The notes beneath the pieces are model-generated. The model was not told where the DNA came from, ran no database searches, and worked only from the letters and a program-made list of their open reading frames with translations. 64,000 nucleotides of DNA, taken from the NCBI GenBank assembly GCA_023313575.1, contig JAJTTP010000002.1:3162001-3226000 (forward strand). The letters are read 5' to 3'. A program made the position numbers and the translations under genes. Below, one piece after another: positions 1 to 13,100 of this stretch. The stretch's first letter is position 1, and every line of letters begins with the position of its first letter. The stretch is from Eutypella sp. D-1. Taxonomy: Eukaryota; Ascomycota; Sordariomycetes; Xylariales; Diatrypaceae.

Positions 1-71
1 TAATGTCCTTGTTTCCATCATGGCCTTCGTCATACCTCATTCACAATCTATAGAGAGCCGTCGCCCCAGCT

Positions 72-1778
72 ATGTCAGGCAATGTAAGAAGCACCGCGAC
101 CCCAGATTTCAGGGTTTTCAGTTCGAGGCCGAGATTCAGGCAGATCAGCGTGAACAGCACGGGCGCTAGTGGAGTAGTTACGATCTTCGAAGAAACCTTT
201 GGCGATGGTAGTGTCCGTAAGCTTGCCGTGAAGAAGTCGAAAGATGGTGGCGGGATCCATGACCCACTCCTTGTGGAAGCCAGACATTTACAGGTGCGTT
301 CCGTGCAGTTCCCAACATACCTCCCGCTCCCTCCCTCCCCAGTCTAGATAAAACAAGAAAACCACACAATAACCACTTAATGGAGTATAATCCACATGCC
401 AAAGATAATGGCCTGGCTAAATGTATTTACAGAGACTACAATGGGCAGTACACATCAGTAAGCTAGTTGAAGTGACGGCAACTCAGCCAAACCACGAAAA
501 TGAACCAGTTACCGGAAGCCATGGTTGGCCTACCGGGGGCGGCCCCTGTATGGTGATGAAGTATTTGAAGAATCAGTCCCTGGAGCAGCTCCTAGTCAGG
601 CGCGCCGGGGACAACGTAGAGGAACCTCTGCCGAACCGGTTCCTCTGGTCGGTCTTTCTTTGCTGTAAGCCCCCCCCCCCCCCCCCCACACGCCCTACGG
701 CACGTTGCTTGAGAGAATCACGACGACTGATAGGAGATAATATGTAGTCATTAGAGCGGCGACAGCTATGGCTTATCCGCCCTCCGCCTCTGGACGGCTA
801 GAGGTCCCGACAGCGCTGGACGGAACACCCCCGAGCATATGCTCTCACGACGACATGCACGGTGGCAACTGTAAGTGTCCAAAATGAAATATAACAGTGC
901 CAACACCCACGCCAAATCCACCTCAGAAACTAACGCCTAACATCCAGTTGTATTCGAGGATTTCGGTTTCTTTTCAAGTGAACATCCTTTGGTGCCGATG
1001 GTGCAGTTGATCGACTTCGGAGAAGCGAAAGACCCTGACCCTCCGCCTCCAGTGGATCTTCCCTTCGACGATAGTAAAAGTACGAGTGCAGGATCGTGGT
1101 CCACTACTGAATCTGAAAGGAACATTATCAACGCCATGAAGGAAGCGGAGGCGAAACGGCATGAGGAACAAGTAAAGAATTACGATGAGAGGCTCCGCCT
1201 GCGGGACTATTACAGAAAAGAGCGGGACGAGGCTGACCGGCTACAAGCCCAGATGAAGCGTAACGACTATCAAGGTCCTCCTTATAACCTGTAGGTATTT
1301 CCTTTAACAGATGAGACTTGACAGGTGCCTAACACAACTGTAGCAAAGCAGACATGAGACGAAGCGAGGGTACAGACAAGAATATCATAGACATAGGAGT
1401 GGTGCGTGCTAAACTTCTATTAGATTATTGAATGTAGCATTGTAGTGTTTAACACTAACACCAAGGAATCGTTAGCTCATGACAAGGCTCCTGGAAGGGG
1501 ACTCGACCGTATCAATAAAGGAGATGAATGGTCGAGAGAAAATAGAAAAAATGAAGGAGGTGCCGGAAATCGACCAAGACCTGCGCGAGCTGGTCATGCG
1601 GTGTCTTGCGGTGCTGCCAGAGAACCGTCCGAGGCTCGCCATACTACTCGAGAACGTTAAGGCATTCTCCACCTCCAAGACCGCGGACGCCTACGCGGAT
1701 ATTAGCACAGCATCGCACGAGGCGGACTTGTACATCGAGCAGCTTGTGAAGACATATGTGTTGAATGCTGATACCTAA
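72..1778 (+). CDS. protein-kinase-like protein, six exons
   Basis: Splicing 72-293, 433-664, 757-870, 948-1290, 1344-1401 and 1476-1778 (GT-AG, phases consistent) gives about 423 residues. Kinase-fold marks appear in order: a beta-3 lysine in KLAVKKSK (exon 1), an alpha-C glutamate in VEARHLQ joined to RLQWAVHI across intron 1, a hinge-like CMVMKYL (exon 2), the catalytic loop HDDMHGGN (exons 3/4), a DFG-type IDFGEAKD (exon 4) and a subdomain XI arginine in LPENRPRLAIL (exon 6). In the catalytic loop the usual HRDLKPEN lysine is a histidine, as in aminoglycoside-phosphotransferase-like and other divergent fungal kinases, so activity is not assured. A charged insertion (about residues 220-300) follows the DFG-like motif. 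An in-frame TAG at 51-53 supports the ATG at 72. Intron 2 begins with the donor and then a run of 18 C. The exons are my manual model; the family call is sound, the substrate unknown. Confidence 0.7.
670..687. repeat. poly-C homopolymer (18 C) in intron 2 of the kinase-like gene
   Basis: An uninterrupted run of 18 cytosines starts four bases after the 5' splice site. Similar runs occur at 55129-55141 and 58015-58029. The length is liable to sequencing error. Confidence 0.9.
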
Positions 1779-3408
1779 GGCTCCTTGGAGTACGTACGGT
1801 GAGGGACTGGCCTTGGTCTGGGGAACCATGGGGGGCGGTTGGTGGGTTGTACATGTATCATAGCACCTGAAGATCGGGTGATCCCGCGGCACATTCGGCA
1901 TCATTTCATATGAGTCTACTACATAGGTTAGATCTATTCTACATACTGATATATGGCGTAAACCCATGCCCATGTGTACTGCGTTCTGTTGTGCACTCGA
2001 TCTGCATCCGTCAATCATTTGCCAGGTTGCTTGCAGGCATCCATTTGCGCAGCCTTGCTCCAACGGGAGTGGCAAGGTTGGGAATGGTCTGCTAGGTGGT
2101 CGTGTTACTTTCGCGGTCAATGCGCCATCGGGATCGAAGGCTGAAAGGCTGAAAGACTAACCTCGGGAGTTACCGGAATAAACGTGGAGGAACACATGTA
2201 TCAGTGTTGCAAGGCCTTGACTCAACTGGCTGACTGTACCTGAGTACCTGAGTAAGGATGTAGGTGGGTACCTGCCACACCTACGTACTTGCCCACATGT
2301 GCAGATAGGATCTAGAAGTTAGGTATCTTGTACCGACATTCAATGCAGTGGCAATACTACATACCCCATCTGTGTAGCTACATGGACCTACTACATCTGA
2401 TGCTGGGACATTGAAAAGCGCGTAGGAACAAGTTAAAGGACATGATTAAAACACACCTGGCAGTTGATCACATAGGTACTTTGCAGTTATCATGTCCAAG
2501 TGAGATGTGATGCCGTCCAAGGCAGGTGTAGAATTTGTATGTATCGAGATGGTAGAATCTACCATGTAAATCATCCCTCCCATGTGTTCCCCTCCCCATA
2601 TCCCAGGTATCTCCCTCCGTATCCCATAGTCCAATATCCTCTCCTTCTCTGCTAACCCCGATATATCATATCCAGTCATATCAACCCCTCCATTCAGCTT
2701 CTTCTCCACCAGTCCTTGGTGGGGTGTATGTATCCATATGGCCATTCTCAAGTGTGTACATAAGTATAAGTGGATATGGTATGTATGTAGACTTTTCTGT
2801 TTGTTTGTTTTGGTGTATGTATGTGTGTGGGTGTATTTGTTTGTTTTTGTTTTTTTGGTGGGGTTTTGTATTTGTTGTGTTTTGTGCATCCATATTGAGA
2901 TAAGCAATGCTTGATCGATAAGGAACCTTCCAGTATCTCAAATGAGGGACTGCCAGGAGGATGTTTCTCATGAATATGGTCTTGCCATCGAGAGAAAGTT
3001 AGTCACGATGCATGCAAAGCAGAGGGGCGTGGTGACAAACCTTGATATGACTAGATAGTTGCTTGTACAGACGCGTTATGTAGTGTAGCGTCACCTCGGA
3101 CCCAAATCAATAGAGACGGTTGCAACAACAGACACCACAGCCACACCGGCAGACAACACCACGAAGACCATTCGCACGCCAGTCAGCCAACAGAGGGTTT
3201 CCAACACATTAAACCAAATTAACCCTGCGATATGCAGCGCCGAAGCGCGCTCGACTGATGGGATGTAGATGGAGTCACTCCATAGAAGAGCCCATATGCA
3301 GTCGCAGAGGACGCTGGGATTCTGAAAGCTTGCCTGTACTTCACTATGAGGAGACCTTTGTGTACTAGGAGTGAGAGCTACCGATGCACGAAGAGTATCT
3401 GTGGAAGC
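1779..3408. other. intergenic region between kinase-like gene and retrotransposon nest
   Basis: No convincing gene. The open frames (for example on the minus strand at 2446-2907) are low-complexity translations of a TG/TTTG-rich tract at about 2795-2885 and show no family motif. The palindromic TACCT/AGGTA words at about 2240-2290 are of a kind also seen at 24.4 kb and 33.8 kb. Base composition is ordinary here and changes abruptly after about 3500, inside the left copia LTR. Confidence 0.6.
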
Positions 3409-3413
3409 AAAGT
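3409..3413. repeat. target-site duplication (left) of the outer copia element
   Basis: AAAGT precedes the left LTR and recurs at 23367-23371 directly after the right LTR. The five-base length is what Ty1/copia integrases make. Confidence 0.8.
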
Positions 3414-3612
3414 TATTAGTTATTAGTGGTCACTGGTATGGACCCACATACCAGTAAGAAGTACCTATGTACCTATCTCCCGTTTATATAAGGATACGGG
3501 CTTTGTTTATATCCTTTTTAAATAAAAAGATAAACTTTAAACCAAAATATAACACCAGTTTTACCATTTTTTATATTATTATTTTTTTCTTTTATATACG
3601 TATTTATTAAAA
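3414..3612 (+). repeat. left LTR of the copia element
   Basis: It matches 23168-23366 over 199 bases with no indel. The left half of this copy keeps its G and C while its right half is converted to A/T; the other copy is the mirror image. The 5' end reads TA, presumably a mutated TG. Confidence 0.85.
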
Positions 3613-3824
3613 TTAATTAATATTATTAAATAAATATAATAATATAAATTAATAAAGTTAAAAAAGTTATTATTATAATAATTTAAAAATCTTTTTACGT
3701 TAATATTATTAAAAAATCTTTATTATTACTTTCCTTTATCTGTTTTTATAACGGATAATAATAAACCTTTTTTTATTTATATTATTATATAATATTCCTT
3801 TTTTATATTTATTAATATTATTAT

Positions 3825-3829
3825 TATTA
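3825..3829. repeat. target-site duplication (left) of gypsy element A
   Basis: TATTA immediately before the left LTR at 3830 is repeated at 17528-17532 immediately after the right LTR. Confidence 0.8.
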
Positions 3830-4257
3830 TGTTATAACCGGTCGGGCCATTAGGCCTAATAGGGTTAATACAGTAAGAAAAGATCCTTAACTTAAGTTTT
3901 AAAGAAAAAAATAACTATATTAAAATAAGCCATATGCGTTACACGATTAAAAAAAATCGGTTAAATCGGTAATAATCTTAATAACGTTAAATCGTTATAT
4001 TTAAATACGATTTTAACGATTTAATAATAACCATATATTTTAATATTAAGAATAAAAAATATAAATAGTATATAATTACATTTATTACCTTTTTTTTAAA
4101 TAATTTTTAAACTTATTAATTTATAATATAATTTAATTATTTAAAGCATTTTTTTTATTATTATTAAACGTAATTATTTATTATTTAAAATTTTAATATT
4201 TTTATTAATATAAACCTTTCGATTAGATTAATAATTAGGAATAAATTAGCCGTTATA
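3830..4257 (+). repeat. left LTR of gypsy A
   Basis: It begins TGTTATAACC and ends CCGTTATA (presumably CCGTCACA before RIP). It is repeated in the same orientation at 17099-17527 and in inverted orientation at 9716-10130 and 16144-16556. Confidence 0.88.
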
Positions 4258-7200
4258 TGTTATAAGCTTTTATTTAATAATGTTATTAATTTTAAATAAT
4301 ATCCGATAAAATATTTTTTTTAAGTTAAAAACTTTAATAAATTATTAAATTATTACTTAAACGAATCGAATAAATCGAATAAACGGCGATTATAACCGTA
4401 ACCTAAAGGATTATACCCGTTAAATTTAAATTTAAAAAACCTGGACCTTATAATAACATTATTTTTATATAACTTTTTTTTATTACAGTTATAATTTACT
4501 TATATTAATAACGTTATATATTAACCGAAAAAGCCGATAAAATTTTCGATATCGTTTTATATTTTACCGGAAAGATAACTTAATAATTTAAACCTATTTT
4601 AAATATTTTCGTAAAAATGGAAAAAAAAAAGAATTATAAAAATTAAACGGTTTTTCGAAAAATACGAGAATTTCGTAAAAAAGGTAAAAGTTAATTACGG
4701 AAACCCGGATAAAACCTAAGCCGTTATATAATAACTTTTAAACTTTAAATAAAAAAAATAACTTATATTTATGCCGCGTAATTTAAATAATTTATAATAA
4801 AAACTAATTAAAAAGATAATAAATCTTTTATTAACACGTTTTACCGAAAATTTAAAAATACGGTTAAAAATGAAATTATTTTATATAATAAATTAGGCAT
4901 TATTAATAAATTTATTATTTTAATAATTAAAATCGATAATAAATAATTTAAACGACGTTAAAAAAAAGGATATTATATATTTAAAAGATTTAAAAGATAT
5001 TAAAATAATAAGAATTAAAATTAAAAACTTACCGATATATTTTACGGGATAATATTAGGATTTATATCGTTTAATATAATACGAAAAGATAAACAATAAA
5101 TTAAATATTATAATTATAATAAAATAAGATATTTTAAAAAAAAATATAAAAGATTTAAATAAAATAAAAACTAAAAACCTATACCCGAAAAAAAATAACC
5201 TTTTACCGGTGGAAAAACGTTTAAAATAATCCGTTACGTATATTCGGATAATAACATTTATTAATAAAGATTATAAAAAGTTAAATAATTAGCTTAAGCC
5301 GTAATAAAACGATAACGTTAATAATAATAAAATAAATACTTTAATAACGATAAAAAAAAAGCTTTTATAAAAAGTTATTTCGTAAAAAGAAAAAATTAAA
5401 ACGATTAATTAATTAGCTTAAGGAATAATAAAATTATAAACTATAAAAAATGTACAGCATTTACGTTAAACGATTTTAATAACGTTTTAAAAAATAATAA
5501 TTTAAGATTTATTTATAATAACTTTATAATTAAGATAAATTTATTAATTAAAAAATTTAAACTCGGACGCCGTATTTTTTAAAATATTTTATTAATTGCC
5601 GAAAATATAAATATTATTAATATAAAGAACGGAAAATCGGTATTACCAGCCGAATTAAATAAATGGTTAAAAAAGGATTCGATTTTTTATAATAAAAAAG
5701 AAACGAAACCGATTAATAATAATATAAAAAGATCACACGTTATATTAACCGTATACCGTATGGTTAAAAATGGTTAAAAAGGATATTTTGCCCTGGAGAA
5801 TATTAAGTATGTTATTATAACGAATATACATATTAAACGTTAAAAGCTATAAAAATCTAAAACAAAATTAAATAATAAAAATATAAAATCCGATGTTAAA
5901 AAAATAAATTATTAAACGTTAACTTATACGTTTATAAAAATTTATTAAAAAGGATAACTTTTAATAAAATTAGCTTTAAATATTTTTATAAAAATTTAAT
6001 AATAAAAAAATAATTATATGCATAAAAAGAATTTAATAAAAAAAAATTTTACGATAACCTATATAACGTTATATAAATTTACGGCAAAAATTTAAAAAGT
6101 TAAAACCGTTTATATTAAGGCCATAAAATAATATTATAAGGTTTAAAAACGTAATATAATATTTATAAGCCATTTTAAAAATTTAAAAACGATACGGATA
6201 TATTATAATACGAATAAAAATTAAAAATAATTAATATACCGTCATAATAAATAACGGAGCCGATAATAATTATATAACCTTAAAATTATGTAATAAATTA
6301 TAACTATTATAAAAAAAGAAATAACACCTTTATAACATAACGGAAACCGAAGGTTATATTTTTAAATATAATAAAAAAAAAATATTACGGGAAACCGATT
6401 AATTTAATATATATATCGAAAAATAAAAATAAAACGTTATTTTCGATATTATGTTTTTAAAAGGATACGATATAATCTTTAAATAATTATAGCTATATTA
6501 ATATAATTTATCGATTAATTAAAAAATTAACTAAATAATATTTCTTTATTTTTTAAAAACCGACGATAACTTAAAAAAAAGATTTTAATACTTAACGGAC
6601 AGTAAATACGGATATAAGGACACGATAAAAACTTTACTTAAAAAAATATAACGAATTAAAAAAAAAAATATAAAAAAAGGATTAAATAAATTATCGTATT
6701 TATCCGATAACAATTCCGTTTTTTTAATAATATCTTGAAAAAAAAAATATAACGACATTATAAATACGTAACGTATTACCATAATACCATTAATACGATA
6801 AAATGTTTTATAAAAAATTTAAAAAAAGATTATTAAATTGTAATAAATAAAACCACGAGATTATCCTTATAAAAGGAAAAATGCCACGATTCCATAAAAT
6901 TTATAATTTTAATAAAATCAAACTTAAAGAATTACGAAAATACCTTAAAAATAAATTAATAAAAGGATATATTTAATGATTAAAATTATTAACAGGATAT
7001 TTTATTATGTTTATACTTAAAAAAAACGGCAAATTATAACTAATAATCCATTATTAATAATTAAACGAAATTACCGTTAAAAACCGAATACTGTTATTAC
7101 TTATTATTAAAATAAAGAACCGTTTATACGGAGCTAAATAATTTATTACTTTAAACCTTAAAAACGGATATTATTATATTAAAATTAAACCCGGAAATAA

Positions 7201-9715
7201 ATAAAAAATAGCTTTTAAAATAAAATACGGTTTATTTAAATATTTAATTATGTTTTTCGGGTTAATTAACGTATTAACATTATTTTAATACATAATTAAC
7301 CACGTATTACGAAAATATTTTAATATTTTCGTTATTTATTATTTCGATAATATCTTTATTTATTTAAAATTAAAAAAATAACATAAAGAATATATATATA
7401 AAATATTATAAATATTATAAAATATTAACTTATTAATAAAACCCGAAAAAAATGTATTTTATATATAAAAAGTGGAATTTTTTAAATATATTATTACCCC
7501 CGAATATATTAAAATAAACCTTAAAAAAATCGTAATTATTAAGGATTAAAAAGTGCTTATTAATATAAAAGAAATATAGGCTTTTTTCGGCTTAATAAAT
7601 TATTATCGAAAGTTTATATAACGATTTAAACATATTATAACACTTTTTACGGAATTAATAAAAAAGGATAAACGGTTTATATAAATTAATAAAATAAATA
7701 AATTTTTTAAAAAATTAAAAAACGTTATTATTAACGAATTAGTACTTATTATATACGATCTTAAAAAACTTATTAAATTAAAGACCGACGTTTCGGATTA
7801 CGCTTTCGGAGCATAAATTAAATAACGAAATAAAAAAAATTACATTTTATCGTATTTTACTTTTATAAATTTATTAAAACCGAATTTAATTATTTAATTT
7901 ACGATAAAAAGTTTCTTATTATCGTTAACGTATTTAAGGAATTTAAATATTATTTTATAAAAAACATGCATTAAATTAAAATCTATACCGATTATAAAAA
8001 TATTATATATTTTTTTACTATTTAAACTTTTAACGGAAAATAATTACGATATGTTAAATATTTTACGGAATTCGATTACATTATTATTTATAAAAAAGGA
8101 TTAAAAAACGGATAAGTAAATGTTATTAATAAGTAACCTGTTATGGAAAAAAAATATATATTAATTAAGTACGCGGTATTCCGATAAACGCTAAAAGGAT
8201 ATTTAAAATAATAATAAATTATTATTATTAAGATTATTTAAAATAATTTATATAACTAAATTAAATAATATAATAACAAATTATTAATAAAAAAATAAAT
8301 AAAAAAATTATAAATATTATAAACATTATAAAAACAATTAATATAGGAAATTTACGAATATCTTTTATACGGATATTTAAAAAATTATAAACTTTTTAAA
8401 CGATTATAACGGATTTATATATTCGATAAAATAAAATTAATAATATAACGAATATAATAACGATATAATATATATGGAAAAATTAAAATAAAACGATATA
8501 AACCTTATAAAGAATTATAACCATTATTAATTAATAAATAACCATAAAAATTTATCATATTTAACTTTATTACTAAATTACCGATATTAAAAATTTTAAT
8601 AATACGTAACGGTTATAATAATATATTCGTAATTATTAACCGATTTATAAAGTCTTTTTATTTTATTTTATATAACGAAAATACCGACGTAAAATAAATG
8701 GTATATATTTTTTTACGATATATTATAATAATATATGGCTTTATATTCGAAATTATTTCCGATAAAAAAACGATATTTATATCGAAATTTTAACAAAGTT
8801 TTATAATAAAATTAAGATTAAACTTTAAACTTACGATAACTTTTAAACTTTAAATAAACGGATAAATAAAATAAATTAATTAAATATTAAAAACGTATTT
8901 TCGATAATATATTAATTATAAGCAAAATAATTAGGTTAAATAATTATTTATCGCATAATTAGCTTATAACATAATTTATTATAAAAGTATACGAACGATA
9001 CTTATTAATATTAATTTCGGATTTATTTTAAATGCTTATCGAAACGTTTATAAAAAAGGACCGGATAATATTAAAGCTATGTTAATATTAAAACGATTTA
9101 AATAATTATATAAAAAAATAAAAAAAAAACTCGAACTTATACGTTAACGAATAAGTAAATATTATAACTAAAAAAGGTTAAAAAGATTAACTTTTTCGGA
9201 AAAAGATATGGTTTATTTAGTTATAAAAGATATTATAATAAAATAACTTAATAAAAAATTTAATTATAAATATATCGGACCGTACCCAGTTATTAAAAAA
9301 ATATTAAAAAATAATTACGAATTAGATTTATTATTAAAAATTAAGATTTATTTAATTTTTTATATTTCCTTACTTAAAAACATAACGAATATAAATATTA
9401 TAAAAGTAAAACGAAATAACGTCGAAATAAAAGCAAATAAATACGAAATAAAAAAAATTTTAAACGTATAAATAAAAAATAAACAAATAAAATATAAGGT
9501 TAAATAAAAAGGATATAATAATTTCGAAAATATATAAAAACCCGTTAATTACTTAATAAACGCTTAACGCTTTTTAAAAAGTTTTTATTAATACCGATAA
9601 AAACGTTAATAAAAATAATATTTTAATTAAAATTACCCGATATATTTATTTTAAACTAATTAAATTCCGAAATAACCTTAAAATTTATTAACGCTTTAAT
9701 AAACCCCGTAAAACG
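4258..9715 (+). pseudogene. gag-pol remnant of chromovirus A
   Basis: Broken coding sequence read in shifting frames. A gag signature YGNPDKT lies at about 4696-4716 (gypsy gag usually has FGDPD here). The RT active site reads YYFDN where YLDD is expected, at about 7331-7362. The RNase H start KTDVSDYAFGA is at 7781-7813. The integrase core runs from about 8560 to 8960, with a readable D-F-x-T start and a TDG-like region. The integrase C terminus with GPYPVIKKI is at about 9270-9420. A chromodomain-like KVKxKGYNNFENIxKP is at about 9490-9550. The chromodomain places it in the chromoviruses. Stops from C-to-T and G-to-A changes occur throughout, so no product is possible. Confidence 0.85.
9711..9715. 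repeat. target-site duplication (left) of gypsy element B
   Basis: AAACG at 9711-9715 is repeated at 16557-16561. The uninterrupted version of this site can be read in element B itself (reverse complement of 10684-10695), which confirms the insertion point. Confidence 0.85.
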
Positions 9716-10130
9716 TGTGACGGCTGGTCTATTTTTAATTATTAGTCCAGTCGAGGGATTTATGTTAGCAGGAGTGCTAAAGGTTTTAAGTAATAAGTAA
9801 TTACGTTTAATAATAATAAAACAAAAAATGCTTTAAATAATTAAATTATATTATAAGCTAATAAATTTAAAAACTATTTAGGAAAAAGGTAATAAATGTA
9901 ATTATATACTATTTATATCCTTTATTCCTAATATTAAAATATGTAATTATTTTAAATCTTTAGATCGTAACGGATTTAATTAATATTTTTAGATTTATAA
10001 ATTATAACGGATTTATATATGGCTTTTTTTATAACTTATTAAATATGGCTGGCTTACGTTTTTATTTTTCCGGCAGTACCGTTAACGAATAAAGTTATTA
10101 GCCTTTATTTAGTTTAATCAGGTTATAATA
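9716..10130 (-). repeat. 3' LTR of gypsy B
   Basis: A direct repeat of 16144-16556 with C/T and G/A differences. It is the 3' LTR because B is transcribed leftward. It starts TGTGACGGCTGG on the plus strand. Confidence 0.88.
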
Positions 10131-13100
10131 CGATTTTTCCCTTTTTAAAGTTTTTATTTTTAAAACCTGATTTCCGTGCTTTTATTTGTTTTTTATAAGT
10201 TTTTTCCGTTTTTATATTTTTTGTCCTTTTATTATAACTGATCGTGTTTTTAAATTTTATTACCGTTTTAATTAACGGGATAATTATAAAACTTTTGCTT
10301 TTTATATTTTATTTTTTAGTTTCGAAATTATACTTTATTCTTTTTATTTTCGTCGTAAAAAATAATACATAATATCCGAGGGCTTTATTTATTATTTAAA
10401 TTGCATTTTATATAAGCGGTAATGCAATGGCTTAAGGATTTTAATTAATTCTTTTTAAAATATCGTTTACGAACAGGATTGCTTAAAACGTAAGAAAGCG
10501 TTAACCGAGAAACGATTTCTTTATTTTTAAAAAAAGATAAATAAGGTTATTACGCGTTTTTAACGTTTCCGAAAATTATAAAAGTTTTTTCGATATCGTA
10601 AGAAAAAGATGGTTCGTTATAATCTTTAATCTTTAAAGGAGTTAAAAAAGTTAAAAAAGGAAAAATGTCAGGCGGAAAATATACGTTTTACGGGGTTTAT
10701 TAAAACGTTAATAAATTTTAAAGTTATTTCGGATTTTAATTAATTTAAAATAAATATATCGGGTAATTTTAATTAAAATGCTATTTTTATTAACGTTTTT
10801 ATCGGCGTTAATAAAAATTCTTTAAAAAGCGTTAAATGTTTATTAAATAGTTAACGGGTTTTTATATGTTTTTAAAGTTATTATATCCTTTTTATTTAAC
10901 CTTATATTTTATTCGTTCATTTTTTATTTATACGTTTAAAATTTTCTCCGTTTCGTATTTATTTATTTTTATTTCGATGTCGTTTCGTTTTATTTTTATG
11001 GCGTTTATATTTATTACGTTTTTAAGTAAGGAAATGTAAAAAATTAAATAGATTTTAATTTTTAATAGTAAGTTTAATTCGTAATTATTTTTTAATATTT
11101 TTTTAATAATTAGGTACGGTCCGATGTATTTATAATTAAGTTTTTTATTAAATCGTTTTATCGTAATATTTTTTATGGCTAAATAAACCATGTTTTTTTT
11201 TAAAAAGGTTAATCTTTTTAACTTTTTTTGGTTATAATATTTATTTATTTATTAGCGTATAAATTTAAGTTCTGCCTTTATTTTTTTATGCAATTATTTA
11301 AGTTATTCCGATGTTAACATGGTTTTAATATTATTTGGTTTTTTTTATAAGCATTTTAATAAGCGTCCGGGGTAAATCCGAAATTAACGTTAATAAATGT
11401 TATTTATATATTTTTATAATAAGCTATGTTATAAACTAATTATGTGATAAATAATTATTTTATTTAATTATTTTATTTATAATTAATATATTATTAAAAG
11501 TAAGTTTTTAATATTTAATTGGTTCGTTCTATTTATCCGTTTATTTAAGGTTTAAAAACTGTTATAAACTTAGGGTTTAGTTTTAATTTTATTATAAGAT
11601 TTTGCCAGAATTTCGATATAAATGTTATTCTTTTATCGGAGATAATTTCGAATATAAAGCTATATATTGTTATAATATGTTATAAAAAAATATATATTAT
11701 TTACTTTACGTCGGTATTTTCGTTATATAGGATAAAATAAAAAAACTTTATAAATCGGTTAATAATTATAAATATGCTATTATAACCGTTACGTGTTACT
11801 AGATTTTTTAATATCGGTAACTTAATAATAAAATTAAATATGATAAACTTTTATAGTTATTTATTAATTAATAATGGTTATAATTTTCCGTAAAGTTTAT
11901 ATCGTTTTATTTTAGTTTTTTTATATATGTTATATCGTTATCGTATTTATTATATTACTGATTTTATTTTATCAAATATATAAGTCCGCTATAATTATTT
12001 AAAAAGTTTATAATTTCCCGGGTATCCGTATAAAAGATGTTTATAAATTTCTTATATTAACTGTTTTTATAATTTTCGTAATATTTATAACTTTTTTATT
12101 TATTTTTTTATTAATAATTTATTATTATATTATTCGATTTATTTATATAAGTTATTTTAAATAATCTTAATAATAATTATTTATCGTTATTTTAAGTGTT
12201 TTTTTAACGTTTATTAGAATACCGCGTATTTAATTAATATATACTTTTTTTCCATAGCAGGCTGTTTGTTAATAGCATTTATTTATCCGTTTTTTAATCT
12301 TTTTTTATAAATAATAATATAATCGAATTCCGTGAAATATTTAGCGTATTATAACTGTTTTTTACTAAGGGTTTAAATGGTAAAAAAATGTGTAATATTT
12401 TTATAATCGGTATAAACCTTAATTTAATGCATGTTTTTTATAAAGTAATATTTAAATTCTTTAAATGCGTTAATAATAATAAGAAATTCCTTATTATAAA
12501 TTGGATAATTAAATTCGGTTTTAATAAGTTTATAAAAATAAAATGCGATAAGGTGTAATTTTTTTTTTTATTTCGTTATTTAATTTACGCTCCGAAGGCG
12601 TAATTTAAGGCGTCGGTTTTTAATTTAACGGGTTTTTTAAAATCGTATATAATAAATATTAATTCGTTAATAATAACGTTTTTTAACTTTTTAAAAGATT
12701 CGTTTAACTTATTAATTTATATAAACCGTTTATTTTTTTTTATTAATTCCGTAAAAAGTGTTATAATATGTTTAAATTGTTATATAAACTTCCGATAATA
12801 ATTTATTAAGCCGAAAAAAGCCTGTATTTCCTTTATATTAATAAGTACTTTTTAATTTTTAATAGTTACGATTTTTTTAAGGTCCATTTTAATATGTTTA
12901 AAGGTAATAATATATCCGAGGAATTTTATTTCCTATATATAAAATATATTTTTTTCGGGTTTTATTAATAAGTTAACGTTTTATAATGTTTATAATATTT
13001 TATGTATATGTTTTTTATGCTGTTTTTTTAATTCCGAGTAAATAAAGATATTATTAAAATAGCAAATAACGAAAACATTAAAATATTTTCGTAAAACGTG

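Noticed and set aside
2446..2907. 153-codon minus-strand open frame
   Set aside because: Half of it translates a TG/TTTG-rich low-complexity tract (KTNKYTHTHT); no motif and no splice context.
10928..11191. Intact 87-codon minus-strand open frame
   Set aside because: It is the integrase C-terminal fragment of gypsy B, matching the degenerate copy in A at about 9235-9470. It is not a gene.
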